DNA from: Lepidostoma basale
Taxonomy: Eukaryota > Arthropoda > Insecta > Trichoptera > Lepidostomatidae
Length of the DNA: 64,000 nucleotides
Assembly (NCBI GenBank): GCA_022606425.2
Contig: JAHDVF020000068.1
Span: forward strand, 1,240,001 to 1,304,000
Reading direction: 5' to 3'
Under the pieces are notes generated by a model that worked only from the letters and a program-made list of their open reading frames with translations, did not search any database and was not told the DNA's origin. The position numbers and the translations under genes were made by a program. This document shows, piece after piece, positions 11,206 to 23,249 of the stretch (within the stretch, counting starts at the first letter, position 1; each line of letters starts with the position of its first letter).

Positions 11206-11930
11206 TATTAAACTGTGAAAAATTGGCATTCTTGGAGTTCTTCTTCTTCCTAGCCAAGTCCCATTTACTTCGTAAGCTCTTCTTGTGTGGCTTCTCTAGG
11301 ACTCTCACTAAACACCCCATTTCATGAGAAGAGAAAGAAGAAATTCAGGCTCTCTTCAGGCGAAGAAGAAGAAGAAAAAAATGATGCTCTATATTATTGC
11401 TACTTGTTATTAATACAACCTTCTATAAATACATTATATAAGATTAAATATTAGTCATACAAAGCGCTATTATACGACTAAGTGAATATTATATTTGTTG
11501 CTATTTCATTTGCAGTTTGTGATACGAAAACCAGTCAGTGCATATGAAGATCTAAATAAACAAAATATTTAAACTTTCAAAATTGCCATCGTCCCGTACG
11601 TTCCGTTTGAAATGCTCTTTGTTTGTTTTAAAAGCAAAATTTCAAATAGAAACCACCCATGTGAACATTAATAATTATGCATTCGAACTGAAATGTACTT
11701 TTTCCGGCCAAGAATTATTTGAACAGCAAAATTAAATTCGTGTTTTTCGGTAGCAAAGTCGATTTTCAATGAAATGAACTTTTGGGCCGAAGCCAGAAAT
11801 TCGCGTCGAATTAAGCGATCAATTTGTTATCAAAAGTTAAGTTTGTTGATAACATTTCTGATTTTTTTAAAAATACTACGATTACACGGTATTAACGAAT
11901 TTAAAACTCTTACTGATAATTATTATTCTA
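11206..11930. other. No gene; GAAGAA-rich patch only
   Basis: 11240-11385 contains CTTCTTC/GAAGAAG runs in opposite orientations. The rest is AT-rich. The 85-codon frame at 11774 runs into LINE-A and is not supported. Confidence 0.4.
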
Positions 11931-11934
11931 ACAT

Positions 11935-12205
11935 AGTAATTAGGAGCACAATAGAAACAGGCCACAAGACCGACACAAAGAAGACACTAGACATAGAGCA
12001 AGACCGAGGAAAACGTGGCACGATCAAATAAATAAAATTTTGAATGTCGGCCACGTGAGGAGTCTGAGAAATTGATATGCGTACATGACACGATGTATCT
12101 ATGTTGAGGAAGCGAGAGAAGTATGTCAGGAAAAAAAGTGTGGTAGTCTATTCTTTCTGCCTATCCCCTTGCGTGGTGGTTAGTTAGTTAGTTTAAGTAA
12201 ACATA
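11935..12205 (+). mobile_element. LINE-A copy, (TTAG)n tail
   Basis: Contains the AGACCGAGGAAAACGTGG block, GAATGTCGGCCACGTGAGG and TATGTCAGGA, ending in TTAG units. Confidence 0.82.
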
Positions 12206-12274
12206 TTTATAATCTTGTTTGTTTGAAACAAATATTTATATTTATTCCACTTGATTGTCTTATAAATGTACTTT

Positions 12275-12620
12275 TTATTGACGGGATTTCAAAAAAACCC
12301 ATAGAGAAAAATCACAAGGGGACGAATTCCAAATCGCCCCTAATTGAGATGAGGCGCTCTGGGAAGTGTAAAATTGCAAATCGCCCCTAATTGAGATGAG
12401 GCGCTCTGGGAAGTGTACCCTCAAAACAGCCATATCCCGTGACAAAAACCCCTTGAACCGTCTAGGGACTCTAAAATATTTGAAGACCAACATCCAGGTA
12501 GACATTGCCAAGATAACGCCTGATATGCTGGCAAGAGTCATGACAAACGCCAGAAATCGGTTAACTCAGTGTATGGAGAATGAGGGACGTCACCTACCTG
12601 ATTTGATCTTCATAAACTAA
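12275..12620. pseudogene. Tc1/mariner-superfamily transposase C-terminus, rearranged
   Basis: The + strand (12396-12617) reads LKTNIQVDIAKITPDMLARVMTNARNR then GRHLPDLIFIN and a stop, the usual end of a DDE transposase of this superfamily. The minus strand at 12275-12332 reads SSPCDFSLWVFLKS, which normally lies just upstream in the same protein and the same orientation. The two parts are therefore inverted relative to each other. Between them a 40-bp sequence is directly repeated (12331-12370 and 12378-12417). Confidence 0.6.
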
Positions 12621-13074
12621 GTAAAACAAAACATTAAGTATGTGCCTACATTAAAAAAAAAACAAAAAAAAAATCGGATTCATACAATGGGTTTTATTAA
12701 GTTTTAAAAAATGAAGTTATGCTGCCGCACCCTGTACATAGTTTCAACCGTTTTGATAGCTCGCTGCCATGGTTTTAAGTATTAATTTAAAAAACGAAGG
12801 AAATTCATTGAGAGAAAAGTAGAAAAAAATATGACGTCAGAACTACAATTTTAACGGACCTACGAATATGATTAGGTTAAATTATAGTAGTTATCTTTAA
12901 CCAGCCTTTATGTATGGATGTTATGAAAACAAAATAAAAAAGTAACGTTGTTTTATCTGTTAAGTGTTTAAAAAATACTCACACCAGTGATTTAAATCAA
13001 GCTAGAGAGTGAAACTGGTAGGTTCCACTAACTCAAGGGGTTTCTTCTAAGTTAAAAGTTTTTTCATATTAAAG

Positions 13075-13145
13075 TTTATGTTTATCGACGTTTTCGAAGG
13101 CTTTACACCTTCATCACAAAGCCTTCGAAACAAGTCGAGAAAAAT
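13075..13145. repeat. H7 small palindrome with GAAAC motif
   Basis: CGACGTTTTCGAAGGCTTT on the left mirrors AAAGCCTTCGAAACAAGTCG on the right. The right arm ends GAAAC-AA-GTC and the left arm on the minus strand has GTGATGA. Core only partly hammerhead-like. Confidence 0.5.
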
Positions 13146-13547
13146 AAACCCAAAAAATGAAAAAATTGTGTTGTAATTCATAAAAAAATCGTCATGTATG
13201 TTTTGTGTTTCAGAAAGTTGGATAGTTAGATGTACATTTTTTATTTATGCTCGGTTAGGATATTCATTTTCTACTGACCGCCGCGCCGCTACAATAGTAA
13301 ACAGTGACAAAACAGTTCGCTTTCCCTTGATGTATGTAGGTATATATAAAACATCTAAGATGGGTTGTGCGGGCTTCTAGAATATTGAAGACGTAATATA
13401 AAATTCAGGAAGAATAGATACTTGAAGATCCCGAGTTTTCTTTTCCGCTTAAATATGAAATGGGTCACATTTATTTGTTCGTATTTTTATAAAATTGAAA
13501 AATTCATTCTGAAAAATCATTAAATATATAAAAAAATACAAACAAAC

Positions 13548-13862
13548 AAACCATCACGCCGTTTCCCCGCAGGGGTAGGCAGAGAAAATGGACCACCACA
13601 CTATTCTATCCTGGCACACCACTCTAGCATTCTCCACATTCATACAGCGAGTCATACACGCACGTCGATTCTTCCGACTTCTAACATGACCAAACTTTAA
13701 AATTTGATTAATTTGGTCTGCCTCGACTCCGTACTAAATTAACATCATTACGTATACTTTCTTAACCATTCTTTCTCCATCCATGCGCTCCATATGTCCG
13801 AACCAACGCAGCGATCCTTTCATAATTTTGTTCATAATACCTTATTCCCGCCCAAAATCGAT
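13548..13862 (-). mobile_element. LINE-A copy, (GTT)n-tail subfamily
   Basis: Tail ACAAACAAACC, then the same 3' end as 46069, with an internal deletion near 13715 compared with that copy. Followed directly by repeat M. Confidence 0.8.
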
Positions 13863-14035
13863 CCTCCTTCAGAGGAACACTCCGGACTATACAAATCATG
13901 CTCTCGCATAAACTAACAACCCACCAAATCACCTTCCAACAATGTTCCCATCAGACGTAAGAGGAATAGCCATATGAGCTGAACCTCTGTAAACCAGAAG
14001 ATCCAAGTCCAAGTCCAAGCTCTACCTTCCTTTCA
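13863..14035 (-). repeat. Repeat M internal part
   Basis: CCAACAATGTTCCC, AGACGTAAGAGGAATAGCC and CCAAGTCCAAGTCCAAG match 46830-46955 and, inverted, the internal part at 62830. Confidence 0.6.
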
Positions 14036-14204
14036 AAATACATATTATTTTAATAGTGCCATGTCAGGTCGAGATTGGCTATCACTGTGATAAATAAAAG
14101 TGGTGAGAAAGCACAGTGATCCTGGGTAGTGTTGGTGGAGTGGTTTCCCAAAGCCGATGAGAACAATCACGCAAAACTAGTGGAGACGAAAGGAAGAGAT
14201 CTTT

Positions 14205-14440
14205 TCTTAATTAATAAAATGAAAACGTCTGCTTTCTAGAAGTTTTATTATATTTTATGTAAATGGCCTGCTTTGCCTGTCTAAGGCATTATCAAATTTC
14301 AGACATTTAATAAAACCTTAGACAGACGAAACATGTCATTAACATAAAATACGAGTATAATAAAAATTCTAGAAAACAGACGCTTTCATACGTATTAATA
14401 TCGAGTTTTTCATCACTGTTCAAGAAACAATGAAGAGATC
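14205..14440. repeat. H2 palindrome element
   Basis: Inverted halves around 14265-14340; right half CTTAGACAGACGAAACATGTC; arms with AAACGTCTG and AACAGACG. Confidence 0.7.
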
Positions 14441-14584
14441 TATTTTTATTTATTTAGTACATATGTAACGATTTTGTCAAAATTCATACTGATGAAGGTT
14501 TTCTGTGTCCCGAAATATGTGTGTGTGTGTAATTATAATAATGTTTTGTGATACAAAGATTTAAAAATTATTCAATAACAAATC

Positions 14585-14975
14585 TACAACGCTGTACGCT
14601 GTAGAGACGCGGGCTGACACTGTGCGAACCAAGGGACTACTGAGAACATCGGAGATGAAGGTCCTGAGATCAATTACTGGAAAAACCCTCCGACATCGAG
14701 TCCGCAACGCAGACATAAGAAAAACCTGCGAAATAGAGGATATCGTTTAGTGGAGTAGATCCAGAAGAAGATACTGGAGGGACCATGTAGCCCGAATGGA
14801 TGGTGACAGACTCGCATATAAAGCCGCTTATGAAATCCCTTCCGGACACCGCCCGCCTGGAAGACCGCCTGTGGAAGAGATGGAGGGACAGCTGGATCTC
14901 ATCATCTGACGAGATATGATTTCTGTGTCACAGATCGTCAGATCTATTAAAAGAAGAAGAAGAAGAAGAATAAGA
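14585..14975 (+). mobile_element. LINE-B 3' end, (GAA)n tail
   Basis: Reads as MKVLRSITGKTLRHRVRN and DIRKTCEIEDIV, then RRRYWRDHVARMDGDRLAYKAA, then GRPPVEEMEGQLD, with small breaks. A 3' UTR with TGTGTCACAGATCGTCAGA and a GAAGAAGAAG tail follow. Confidence 0.82.
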
Positions 14976-15069
14976 ATCTACAACACAAAGTAGTGGTGAA
15001 TTTAGAAGAAATTAATGACATTTTGATTGATGCTAGAATATAAAATTCACACATATGTAATAATTTGAT

Positions 15070-15300
15070 GTACTACAGCTCGTTTGAAACCAATTACTGT
15101 ATACAATTTGATTTTAAATATTATATTGATTCTCGTGACATGTGATAGGTAGTTTATCTGTAGTTTTTTTTGTCACCTGAATTTTATAACAGACAAGACA
15201 GTGTATCAGTCACACTGTCATCGCCGGGAATCAAATCCGGGATCTTCGGCTTGGCAGTCAGAGTTTTAACTAATCTGTCACGAAGGTCGTCAGTGAATTT
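15070..15300 (-). mobile_element. tRNA-derived SINE copy
   Basis: Degenerate tRNA head at 15215-15290 (reverse), body with ATTCTCGTGACATGTGATAGG, and TACTGTATACAA end at 15080. Confidence 0.78.
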
Positions 15301-15657
15301 CTTTACATCCGCGTGACCTCACGTAGATTTAATAATAAACAGTGTCCTCTTGTTACGTTGTTTGTAGATCTAGTTTATATTCAATAAGTTTTCTCAGCCC
15401 GAACATGTACAAAAGTTGTTTTGTATTCAGAAATGTTTTCCAAATTATACACATTTCCACAATAGCTCAGCTACGTTGTGGATTTCCTTTCGTTTTGGCT
15501 TCTATTCCCCTATCTTTGTTAGCTAAATAGGTTATAAGAAACTAAGTGACTCACATAATATAATCGCTGGGATTTCGTTCGACTTAAGATGTTGGGTACA
15601 CAAAATAGTTTATCTCGCCGCTTTCGGAATATATATCCGAAAATCTTAGATTTTATT

Positions 15658-15728
15658 TCTTCTTCTTCTTCTTCTTCTTCAGCCGTCTCTCCACTGCTGG
15701 ATGTAGGCCTCTTCTAATTTCTTCCATT
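15658..15728 (-). mobile_element. RTE 3' end stub with (GAA)n
   Basis: Minus strand encodes the last residues (CIQQWRDG-like) before a run of GAAGAAG; 70 bases only. Confidence 0.5.
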
Positions 15729-15824
15729 TTATTTACTCGCGAGAATATATACAATACAATAAGAACAATCACGCTAAACCAAAAACGGATTAATTAAAAA
15801 ATCTTGGTTTAAATATTTATTACC

Positions 15825-16005
15825 CATTGCCTATGGGCTGGACATAGAACCAGACATGGCAGTACCAGATGGATACCCAGAATACCTAAAGGATGCATCG
15901 AACATAGAAAAGTGGTGTCGGAAGACTATCTTGAAGATGAAGATAGAAGTGAAGATGGCTGAAGAAGAAAAATATTCAATAGTTTATATGTCAATAAATA
16001 TTATA
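15825..16005 (+). mobile_element. Retrotransposon 3' fragment paired with 48290-48510
   Basis: CAGACATGGCAGTACCAGATGG and ACCCAGAATACC recur with changes at 48320-48345. No clear reading frame. It lies directly 5' of LINE-C. Confidence 0.4.
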
Positions 16006-16064
16006 ATATTAATGATGCTAAAGTGTTACGTGTGGTCTGTTCTGTTACATGGATATTAAAAGTA

Positions 16065-16452
16065 AATACAATGAACCGGTTAGAGGCATTTAAAAAGTGG
16101 CTTCACCGAAGAATGTTCAGGATCCCATGGACAGACAGAGTGACGAACACAGAAGTCCTGAATCGTGCAGGAGTAAATAGAGAGCTGCTGACATTGATCA
16201 AAGTCCGCAAGATTTCATATCTGGGTCACGTTCTACGAGGAGAAAAATATCGCCTGCTGCATCTAATTTTGAAGGGAAAAATAAAGGGCCGCAGGGGGGT
16301 AGAGAGAAGGCAGATCTCTAGGCTGCGCAATATGAAGGAATGGACGGGAATCGAAACTGTGGAGGAGCTATTCCGGACAGCGAGGATAGGGAAGAGTTTA
16401 CCAGAGTGATCGCCAACGTCAGGGGGACCTAACAAGGCACTTTTAGAAGAAG
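16065..16452 (+). mobile_element. LINE-C 3' end, open frame of about 115 codons
   Basis: The longest uninterrupted LINE-C copy. Residues read LEAFKKWLHRRMFRIPWTD, then ISYLGHVLRGEKYRLL, GKIKGRRGVERRQIS and MKEWTGIETVEELFRTA. This is the C-terminal domain of an endonuclease/reverse-transcriptase-type LINE. The 5' part (finger, palm) is gone. Confidence 0.78.
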
Positions 16453-16552
16453 AATATCAATGAAGAAGATCATTTAAATCTTTATAACAACTGTCAACAT
16501 AGATCATATGTGTAAACAATTTTATAATATTTTAAATATGTATCTTTTTAAT

Positions 16553-16605
16553 ATGTATCACTGAAGAAGGACTGGCTGTCCGAAACATGTCTGATATGTA
16601 ATTTT
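16553..16605 (+). ncRNA. Hammerhead-like ribozyme motif, best match in window (H8)
   Basis: 16561-16591 reads, in order, CTGAAGA (the CUGANGA box), one extra A, GGAC-TGGCT-GTCC (stem II), GAAA, CATG (self-complementary stem III), then TC, giving a GUC cleavage triplet. The flanks GTATCA and TGATAT pair as stem I. Hammerhead motifs with such minimal stem III are known from Penelope-like retroelements. The extra base after the box departs from the minimal consensus. Whether it is transcribed or cleaves is not known. Confidence 0.6.
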
Positions 16606-16694
16606 AATAGTGTTGTATATACAAAGTACTCGTATATATAAAAAAAGACAAAAAAGAGCATTTCAAGTTAAAATGATATAAATAATACTAAAGT

Positions 16695-17165
16695 AATATT
16701 ACTAACTAACCATCACGCAACCTCACAAAGGGATCGGCAGAAAGAATGATTACTTTTTCTGACATACTTCTCTCGCTTCCTCAACATTTATAATCGTGTC
16801 ATGTACACACGTAGATTTTTCCAACTCTTCACGTAGCCGACATTTCAAATTATATTGATTTAATCATGTCACATTTTTTTCGTTTTTCCTTATTTTCTTG
16901 TTTTGTTTACACCATAAACATATGTATGCTTTCTTGACCATTCATTCTTTTCATACTTCCAAACCACCATAATGACCTTTTTATTATTTTCATCATAGAA
17001 CATTTATTCGCACAGTATTCACTTCGTATCTTTCCATTTGACGCTATTATGTATATATTATTTTCACATTTTAATATTTCACACATTCATCTAAGATTTC
17101 TCATTTCTACTCCATTTATTCTACTTTCTTCCTTCTTATGCCAGTTCCATGCTTTAAACCAAAAT
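16695..17165 (-). mobile_element. LINE-A copy, (TTAG)n tail
   Basis: A long but decayed copy reaching the block that encodes QKKDE.RIN (TTCCTTCTTATGCCAG). Confidence 0.8.
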
Positions 17166-17169
17166 AGGG

Positions 17170-17640
17170 ATATTCATTCATTTGAATTATTCAGGTAACT
17201 TTTCATTTCGCTTTAATTTTCAGGTTTAATATGTTTTTATTTGAATGTAAATGGACAACTATTTTGTTTGAGGATGTGTGTGGTCGAAGTTATTAAAAAT
17301 ATTAAATTTTGCTGCTCTAGTGAGAATGATCGATCGGTTTTCTGCTGAGCCCAAATCATATTTCATACATTAAATAAACGAAAAAATAATGCAGTGTCAC
17401 AAGAGGTACAAAAATCAATATTCTGTTATGTATCGATTCAATATCATAGTAAATGTCTCAGCGCAGCGTTTGTATTGTTTAAGTATATCGCTAATAAAGA
17501 AACATCTATTGGAGAGAGGCTGAAAGAGATGCGAAGCATATTTGGTAATTTTGTGGTAGCGTTTATATAGTGAATAGATTATTGCTAGATTATCTAAATG
17601 ATAAAATACTTCATCAATCTATGTCAACACAAATTCTTTT
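17170..17640. other. No recognised feature
   Basis: AT-rich; nothing supported. Confidence 0.45.
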
Positions 17641-17955
17641 TGTAAGTGTGTATGATTGGTGTATGGTGAGAGAAAAAACAAAGGTCACTGACATCATCAA
17701 CTACATAGCGACTCTTAAATGGTAATAGACAGGTCATATAGCCAGAAGCTAGGACGAAAAATGGATAAGAAGACTAGAAGACTCCTTACTTGGAGACCAC
17801 GGACAGCAATGCAAAATGTAGGGTGACTACAATTTTGGTGGAAGAATAACTTAAATCGACACGATGGCGTAGTCTGCACAAGACAGTGGCGTGGAAGCGG
17901 ATGGCGTAGAACCATTGTCCAGGAATGGAATGTACTAGACTGAAGAAGAAGAAAT
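17640..17955 (+). mobile_element. RTE 3' end fragment
   Basis: EKTKVTDIIN, LKW, LLTWRPRTA and VQEWN-like stretches in order, frameshifted, ending GAAGAAGAAG. Close to the copy at 50850-51480. Confidence 0.7.
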
Positions 17956-17959
17956 ATAT

Positions 17960-18510
17960 TACAATATACCCTATTATCATACAGGGCTATATACAATTAT
18001 TACACTGAGAAAATAAATAAAACAAAGTGGTCAATCAAACATTAGGAAACTAATTTAATAAACGCTTACGCTACCTACAGGAAGCGTGTCACGACTCATT
18101 TTAAATTATCACAAGAAAAATCCGTAGAAAAAAATACTCACAAATATATTTGGTGAGAATTGACCCAGAAAAATGGACATGGAATTCAATTATTATTATG
18201 ATTTGAAGTATACTTGAACTTTTTATCTCAATCAATTATTAAATGTAAGAAATTAAAATATTGTACATATTTTTATTCCTAAATATATTTGTTTAATCTG
18301 AAATGTGAACCTACGCACTATTAAAACAAATAGATAATCACTTTTCATTAAACTTTTAAACACTAGTTTATTTGAATTTCAAACACCGTCACAAGTCATT
18401 TATTCATTCTAAAAAATCGTATTTTAAAAATTTATGCAGTATGTACAAAAAAGTAGGCTTTAAATTATTGCCTTTTGTGACTCAATCTACAGTGATTTAT
18501 CATCTCTTAA
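17960..18510. other. No recognised feature
   Basis: AT-rich; nothing supported. Confidence 0.45.
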
Positions 18511-18514
18511 ATCT

Positions 18515-18850
18515 GAGACAATCCATTGTTTTGGCCGAAACACTGTGATACTTAAACATTATTACCTATTTAATTTTAAACAGTGTTACTATCATAATTT
18601 ATTTATTGAAATTCTGTGACATTGTTGTGACAGCTGTTTCGCCAACCGATGTCGGTATCAACAGGTGTTACAAACAACATTCAGTTCAACTAACAAAAAT
18701 CAGTGCGACAAGTTCGTAGGAATAAAATAAATAAATTGAGATTTATAAAAGATTAAATAATAATTCAAATGTACAATAATATTGATGAAAACGTCGTTTT
18801 ACCAGAACAGCTGTTTCACCAACATAGGTTGGCGAAACCCCCTTTCGCGA
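18515..18850. repeat. Cluster of H1/H3 hammerhead-like elements
   Basis: 18530-18570 has GGCCGAAACACTGTGATAC (H3, no valid cleavage triplet). 18628-18672 (minus) has the H1 motif with compensated stem II and GAAACAGCTGTC. 18805-18845 is a small palindrome made of two H1 halves. Confidence 0.6.
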
Positions 18851-19374
18851 TAATTTCATAGAAATAAAAATAACTGAATTTTAGTATCATATAACTTAAC
18901 TCAACAAATATATTTTTCAAATTCAAATGTGATAGAGAAAACATCAACACGATAGGGGCATATTGAATTAAATTTATTTTTGGAAGTAAATGAGTAAGGC
19001 CTCAGATATGCTCATGCAAACAAAAGAAAAACCTGTCGTGTAAATTTCAATACCAACTTACTACATGATTATTTTCGCTGATTCTGTAATTACTAAATAT
19101 CGAAGTCTGATCAAATATTTCATGTAAATTGGGAATGTACTAAACTTTGTAATTTTTGGCCCCCGATTACCTTTGTTCTATTAAAATAATGTTATTAAAA
19201 CTTTGGTTAGTACATATTGATAGATTTTCTCATTAAAAGTAGAAGGAAAATGATAGTATTTTTCTCCCTGATAGATATATCCGACAGCGACAGCATAGAT
19301 TGTTTTATCTACCGGCCGCCCGAACAAACCTGCCTCTGGTGACATCGGTGGGAAGAGCGAATAGTCTGCTGAAC

Positions 19375-19875
19375 GCATTCTCCTCGGAGATCGACGTTGT
19401 TCATATTAGTGAAAGTACGTTTAGAAGACAAATACCCTTGACTTTTAATCAAATCAAATCAAATCAGTTGATTAGATAATCAACAGACATTACAAATAGC
19501 ATACAACATAATACCAGGAACGCATTGGTTATGGTTCGACATTAGGAAGACAAGATACTCTCTAAAGTCAAGGGTATTTGTCTTCTAAACGCACTTTTAC
19601 TAATATGAAAGACGTCGATCTCCGAGGAGACCGCATTCAGCAGAACGCTGAACGCGGTCTCCTCGGAGATAGACGTCTTTCATATTAGTGATAGTACGTT
19701 CAGAAGACAAATACTCTTGACTTAAGAAGGTCTCTTGTCTTCCTAGTGTCGAACCATCTCTTAGCGTTCCTGGTATTATATTGTATATATCACATTTTAC
19801 CTGTACTTAAAAGATGCCTTAAACATTTATATTGTTTGTAATGTGTGTTGAAATAATCAACTGATTTGATTTACA
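19375..19875. repeat. Large foldback element with an extra partial arm
   Basis: Arms 19463-19640 and 19648-19872 are imperfect inverted copies sharing AATCAAATCAGTTGATTA ends, ATAATACCAGGAACGC, GGAAGACAAGA and CTCCGAGGAGACCGC at the centre. A further copy of the inner arm lies at 19375-19442 in the right-arm orientation. Confidence 0.75.
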
Positions 19876-20164
19876 GAATTTTAAAATGTGTCCTAAAATA
19901 AGAGTTCTTGTATTTAAAAAATATTGTTTTGGAAATTAACACCTCCTTGTTTTGTTTCTCTAACATTTGGCACTGGAAGAAGTAGACGAATGACTCTATA
20001 GTATTTTGGTAGTTAATTGGAATTATTCCAAAATGAGGATTTCGTTAGTAAGAAAGTAAGAATATTTAGTTCCAACATTTATATGTTTAATAAATCATCC
20101 ATTGTTTTGGCCGAAAAATTAATTAATATTTAAATTTAAAACACAATTATTATGCATCACGTTT

Positions 20165-20222
20165 TATTTTAAATGAGTTTGTCGCGAAAGCTGTTGCGCC
20201 AACCTATGTTAGCATCATCAAG
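20165..20222 (-). repeat. H1 hammerhead-like motif, decayed
   Basis: Minus: TGATGATGC, stem, GCAAC in place of GAAAC, AGCTTTCGCGAC. Confidence 0.5.
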
Positions 20223-21585
20223 GATGTATTTGAGTGGGTCCCTGTATGGTTTAGATTCACGATTCGACCCGGTAGGTGACCGTTAAAACCTTCTGGGAAT
20301 TTCATGAATAATTGACCTTCTAAGAAAAAATCATAGTTATGTTTGTTTATCGTAATGGCGCTGATGTCGAATTCTGTGGTATTTTGATTATTTACCATGC
20401 CAGTTAATAGTAGGCAAGCCAACGTTCGGTCGGGGCAACGCCTGTTGGGTCCACTACTATATGATAAAATAGTATATTTATTGTCATTTATATTTTACCG
20501 TTCAATTTGTGACAGTACAGATCTACCTTGAGTTGTGTTTTTCCGGAAGTCCGTCAGCGACTTTCTTTCGCCCGAGGATCTTCAGTCTTCCGGTTTTCCT
20601 TCGTAGAAAGACAATGAGTTTCTTTCCAGCGGCGGTCTGGAAAATATTAAATCTCAGTTAAATCCGACATAATTAAGGGTAATCTGAGAAAAATAAAATA
20701 AAAAACAAGTTTGATTACCAACAAATATAAAATAAGGAAAATTAATTAAAAGAAAATTAACATTTACGTATAATGGAATAGATTTGAAAGGAAATTGATT
20801 AACTAAATTATTAATATCGCTTGATTATTTGAAAAAATATATCATTTTTGGGATTTTTTGCCAATACGAATATTTTCTGCAATTCTGTCTTCTCTCATTA
20901 TGGACGACACGTAGTTAAGACAATTATAGAAAGTTTCGTTGAATATATGAAATAATACAGGTAAAGATAAAAAATGTAGTATTTTAATAGTTTTTAATAA
21001 AAACATATTATTCCAATCCTCCTAATTATAAAACGTTCATACAAAAATATATGATATAATTGTTATTTATACTTTAAAATATTAATAAAAGGGTACCAAT
21101 TTAAAATTATTAATAATAATGTATCTAGATTCTGCATGTAAAAAGAAAAAAAATCAATATATATTTTTATAATGTATAAATATATAGTAAATCCTATTTG
21201 AAAAATGTTTTCCGCATGCCATTATAACAATAATCTATACAAATAAACGCGAATGTGCGTTATTGTGTTTTGATTATACCTTCAATAATTATTTATTTTA
21301 CTCCGGCGGTAGTTCTAATAATACTTTTGTTACGAATCAAGTTCTAATTAATTTTAAAAATTACTAAATTAATTGATAGTTTTCGTAGAACAGGCGAATT
21401 TAGATCTTAATGATCGAACTTGATCATAGAGTCCATTTATTATAGTGCATTTTTCTCTTCATTGGTCATATTCTAACGGTCAATTTTGCAGGCCTAAATT
21501 TTCCATTTCGTCAAGTTTTCAATATGTTGTTTTCTGTCGTATTTTGACATTTAGCGATTATTTATTTGACTTATTATATAGTTTT
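20223..21585. other. No recognised feature
   Basis: AT-rich. A GC-richer patch at 20420-20650 shows no reading frame with family resemblance. Confidence 0.4.
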
Positions 21586-21587
21586 AT

Positions 21588-21915
21588 ACAACATTTTGAA
21601 TGTATACAAATACTTGTAGACGAGTACTGGATTTTATTTACCCATTGCGGGTTATCAATTCAAGGTTTTTCATTTAGATTGAAACTGACATGTGAATTGT
21701 GGTGTTGGATATTGACATATATACAACTTCCAAAAAAGACTTGGAAAGAAAGACTTCCAGACATGGTGGTCATAAGAAAGGGGAATGGGGAATGTTGTAA
21801 TTACATAAAGCGTGCGCTTTACCCAACCAATGACAGGTCATAAGTCCTGTAAACACCTCGATCACCATATTCAGTTTCCAGTTTGCATCTTCGTCTCTAT
21901 CGAGATAAAATTAAT
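21588..21915 (+). repeat. Repeat N copy (left terminus kept)
   Basis: Terminal AATGTATACAAATACTTG and internal CCAATGACAGGTCATAAG as in the copy at 6705. Confidence 0.7.
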
Positions 21916-22154
21916 GCTTTTATTATATAGTGTTATAATTAGTTATATTAATTGGTTTAATGTATTTTAATAATGTAAATGTAAAGGCAGGCATATTTCT
22001 TAGTTTTCGCTCGGCAGTGTCATGTTAAGGTTATGACCCGCAACACCAAAAGCACGATCGCAGAAACTTGCTTAATTGGCTCTGACGGGAATTTCATGGA
22101 CAACAAAATCAAGAGTTTTGTTTCTCTAAACATTGTATTTCAAATTATGAAAAT

Positions 22155-22345
22155 AATTTTTTTTTATTATGTTTTTTTCTATCTTTATTTTTAGTGTAAA
22201 ATCTACTTATTAAACAGCCTCCCAACAACTTTGGTTCAATCGGGAGTGCAAGAAGTGGAACATCATCCCAAAATATATTAATAAGTAGATTTTATACTAA
22301 AAATAAACATAGAAAAATTCTTAATAATTTTTTTTTATTTTCATT
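22155..22345. mobile_element. Small MITE with long terminal inverted repeats
   Basis: TTTTTAGTGTAAAATCTACT (left) and its near-perfect inverse (right) bound about 60 bases of unique centre; the arms extend into poly-T/poly-A. Confidence 0.7.
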
Positions 22346-22592
22346 ATTTACAATGAACTTCTACCAAGAAATTTCAATCAACAACATAAATAACATTGTA
22401 TTTCAAATAGCATTATAATGATATTGAATTATGAACATATGAATGTTTTATGCAAATGTGATATAGTATTATTTATTTGATTATTAAAGTCATATTTGAT
22501 ATTCAAAAAACAGTCGTTAAATTCACATTAGTAGTGTTCAAGTTTAAAATTCACAGCGAGTTTGCATAGATTGAAACATTGTTTTATATATC

Positions 22593-22837
22593 GCACCTCC
22601 AGTCGTAAACTGGCTCAATCCAAAATTCATGTTTTTGGGAAATGAAGAAAACGTGTTTCGGTCCTCGACAGTTTTTGGTAAATCACACTATAACTTTATG
22701 AAATGAAAAGCTAAGTTTTTCTAGCCTTATTGGGGCAGTTTTTGATTTACTGGGTGATAGAGCGGGCTTTTTTAGTCATTCTGTATACTTAACTCAATTC
22801 ACCAAAATTTTGGAAGCCGGTTTACGACTGAAGGTGC
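22593..22837. mobile_element. MITE, 245 bp, GCACCTYCAGTCGTAAAC termini
   Basis: The first and last 22 bases are inverted repeats with two mismatches. Flanking ATAT on both sides could be a target duplication. Confidence 0.75.
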
Positions 22838-23249
22838 AATATATGAACTGAATTAGTATTCCCACATTCTTGCACCCATCCACATCTTATTTAGTCCAAT
22901 AAACGAGTTGATATTAAACTTCGATTGTAATTGTTTAACAGATATTGGGTTTATTTATATACTCGAATGTAGCGAAGCGTTGCCGGGTCAGCTAGTGATT
23001 AATATTTCGGAGCATTTCGAAATAATATGCTATGAGAATTTCATATCCAGTACGAGTTGTCGTGAATTCGTCATTTCACAATATCAAATTTGTACTCTCT
23101 ATATTAGTATTCCGTTATCCTACGAAAATGTGAGGATAGCACCCATAATAGAATAGGAGTTGAACCATATTTTCTGAATAAATTTCCAAGGGATACTTGT
23201 GTATAATATGAATATACCAACAATGCTTTTGAGTTGCTATATAACATAA

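Noticed and set aside
16023..16409. LINE-C frame as a host gene
   Set aside because: The same protein block recurs in three other broken copies in this window and matches LINE C-termini.
21445..21843. 132-codon open frame
   Set aside because: Runs into repeat N and has no family resemblance.
22963..22998. Helitron-like 3' end (GCGAAGCG..CAGCTAGT)
   Set aside because: Ends CTAGT and resembles a common dispersed-repeat end, but no convincing hairpin or matching 5' TC end was found.
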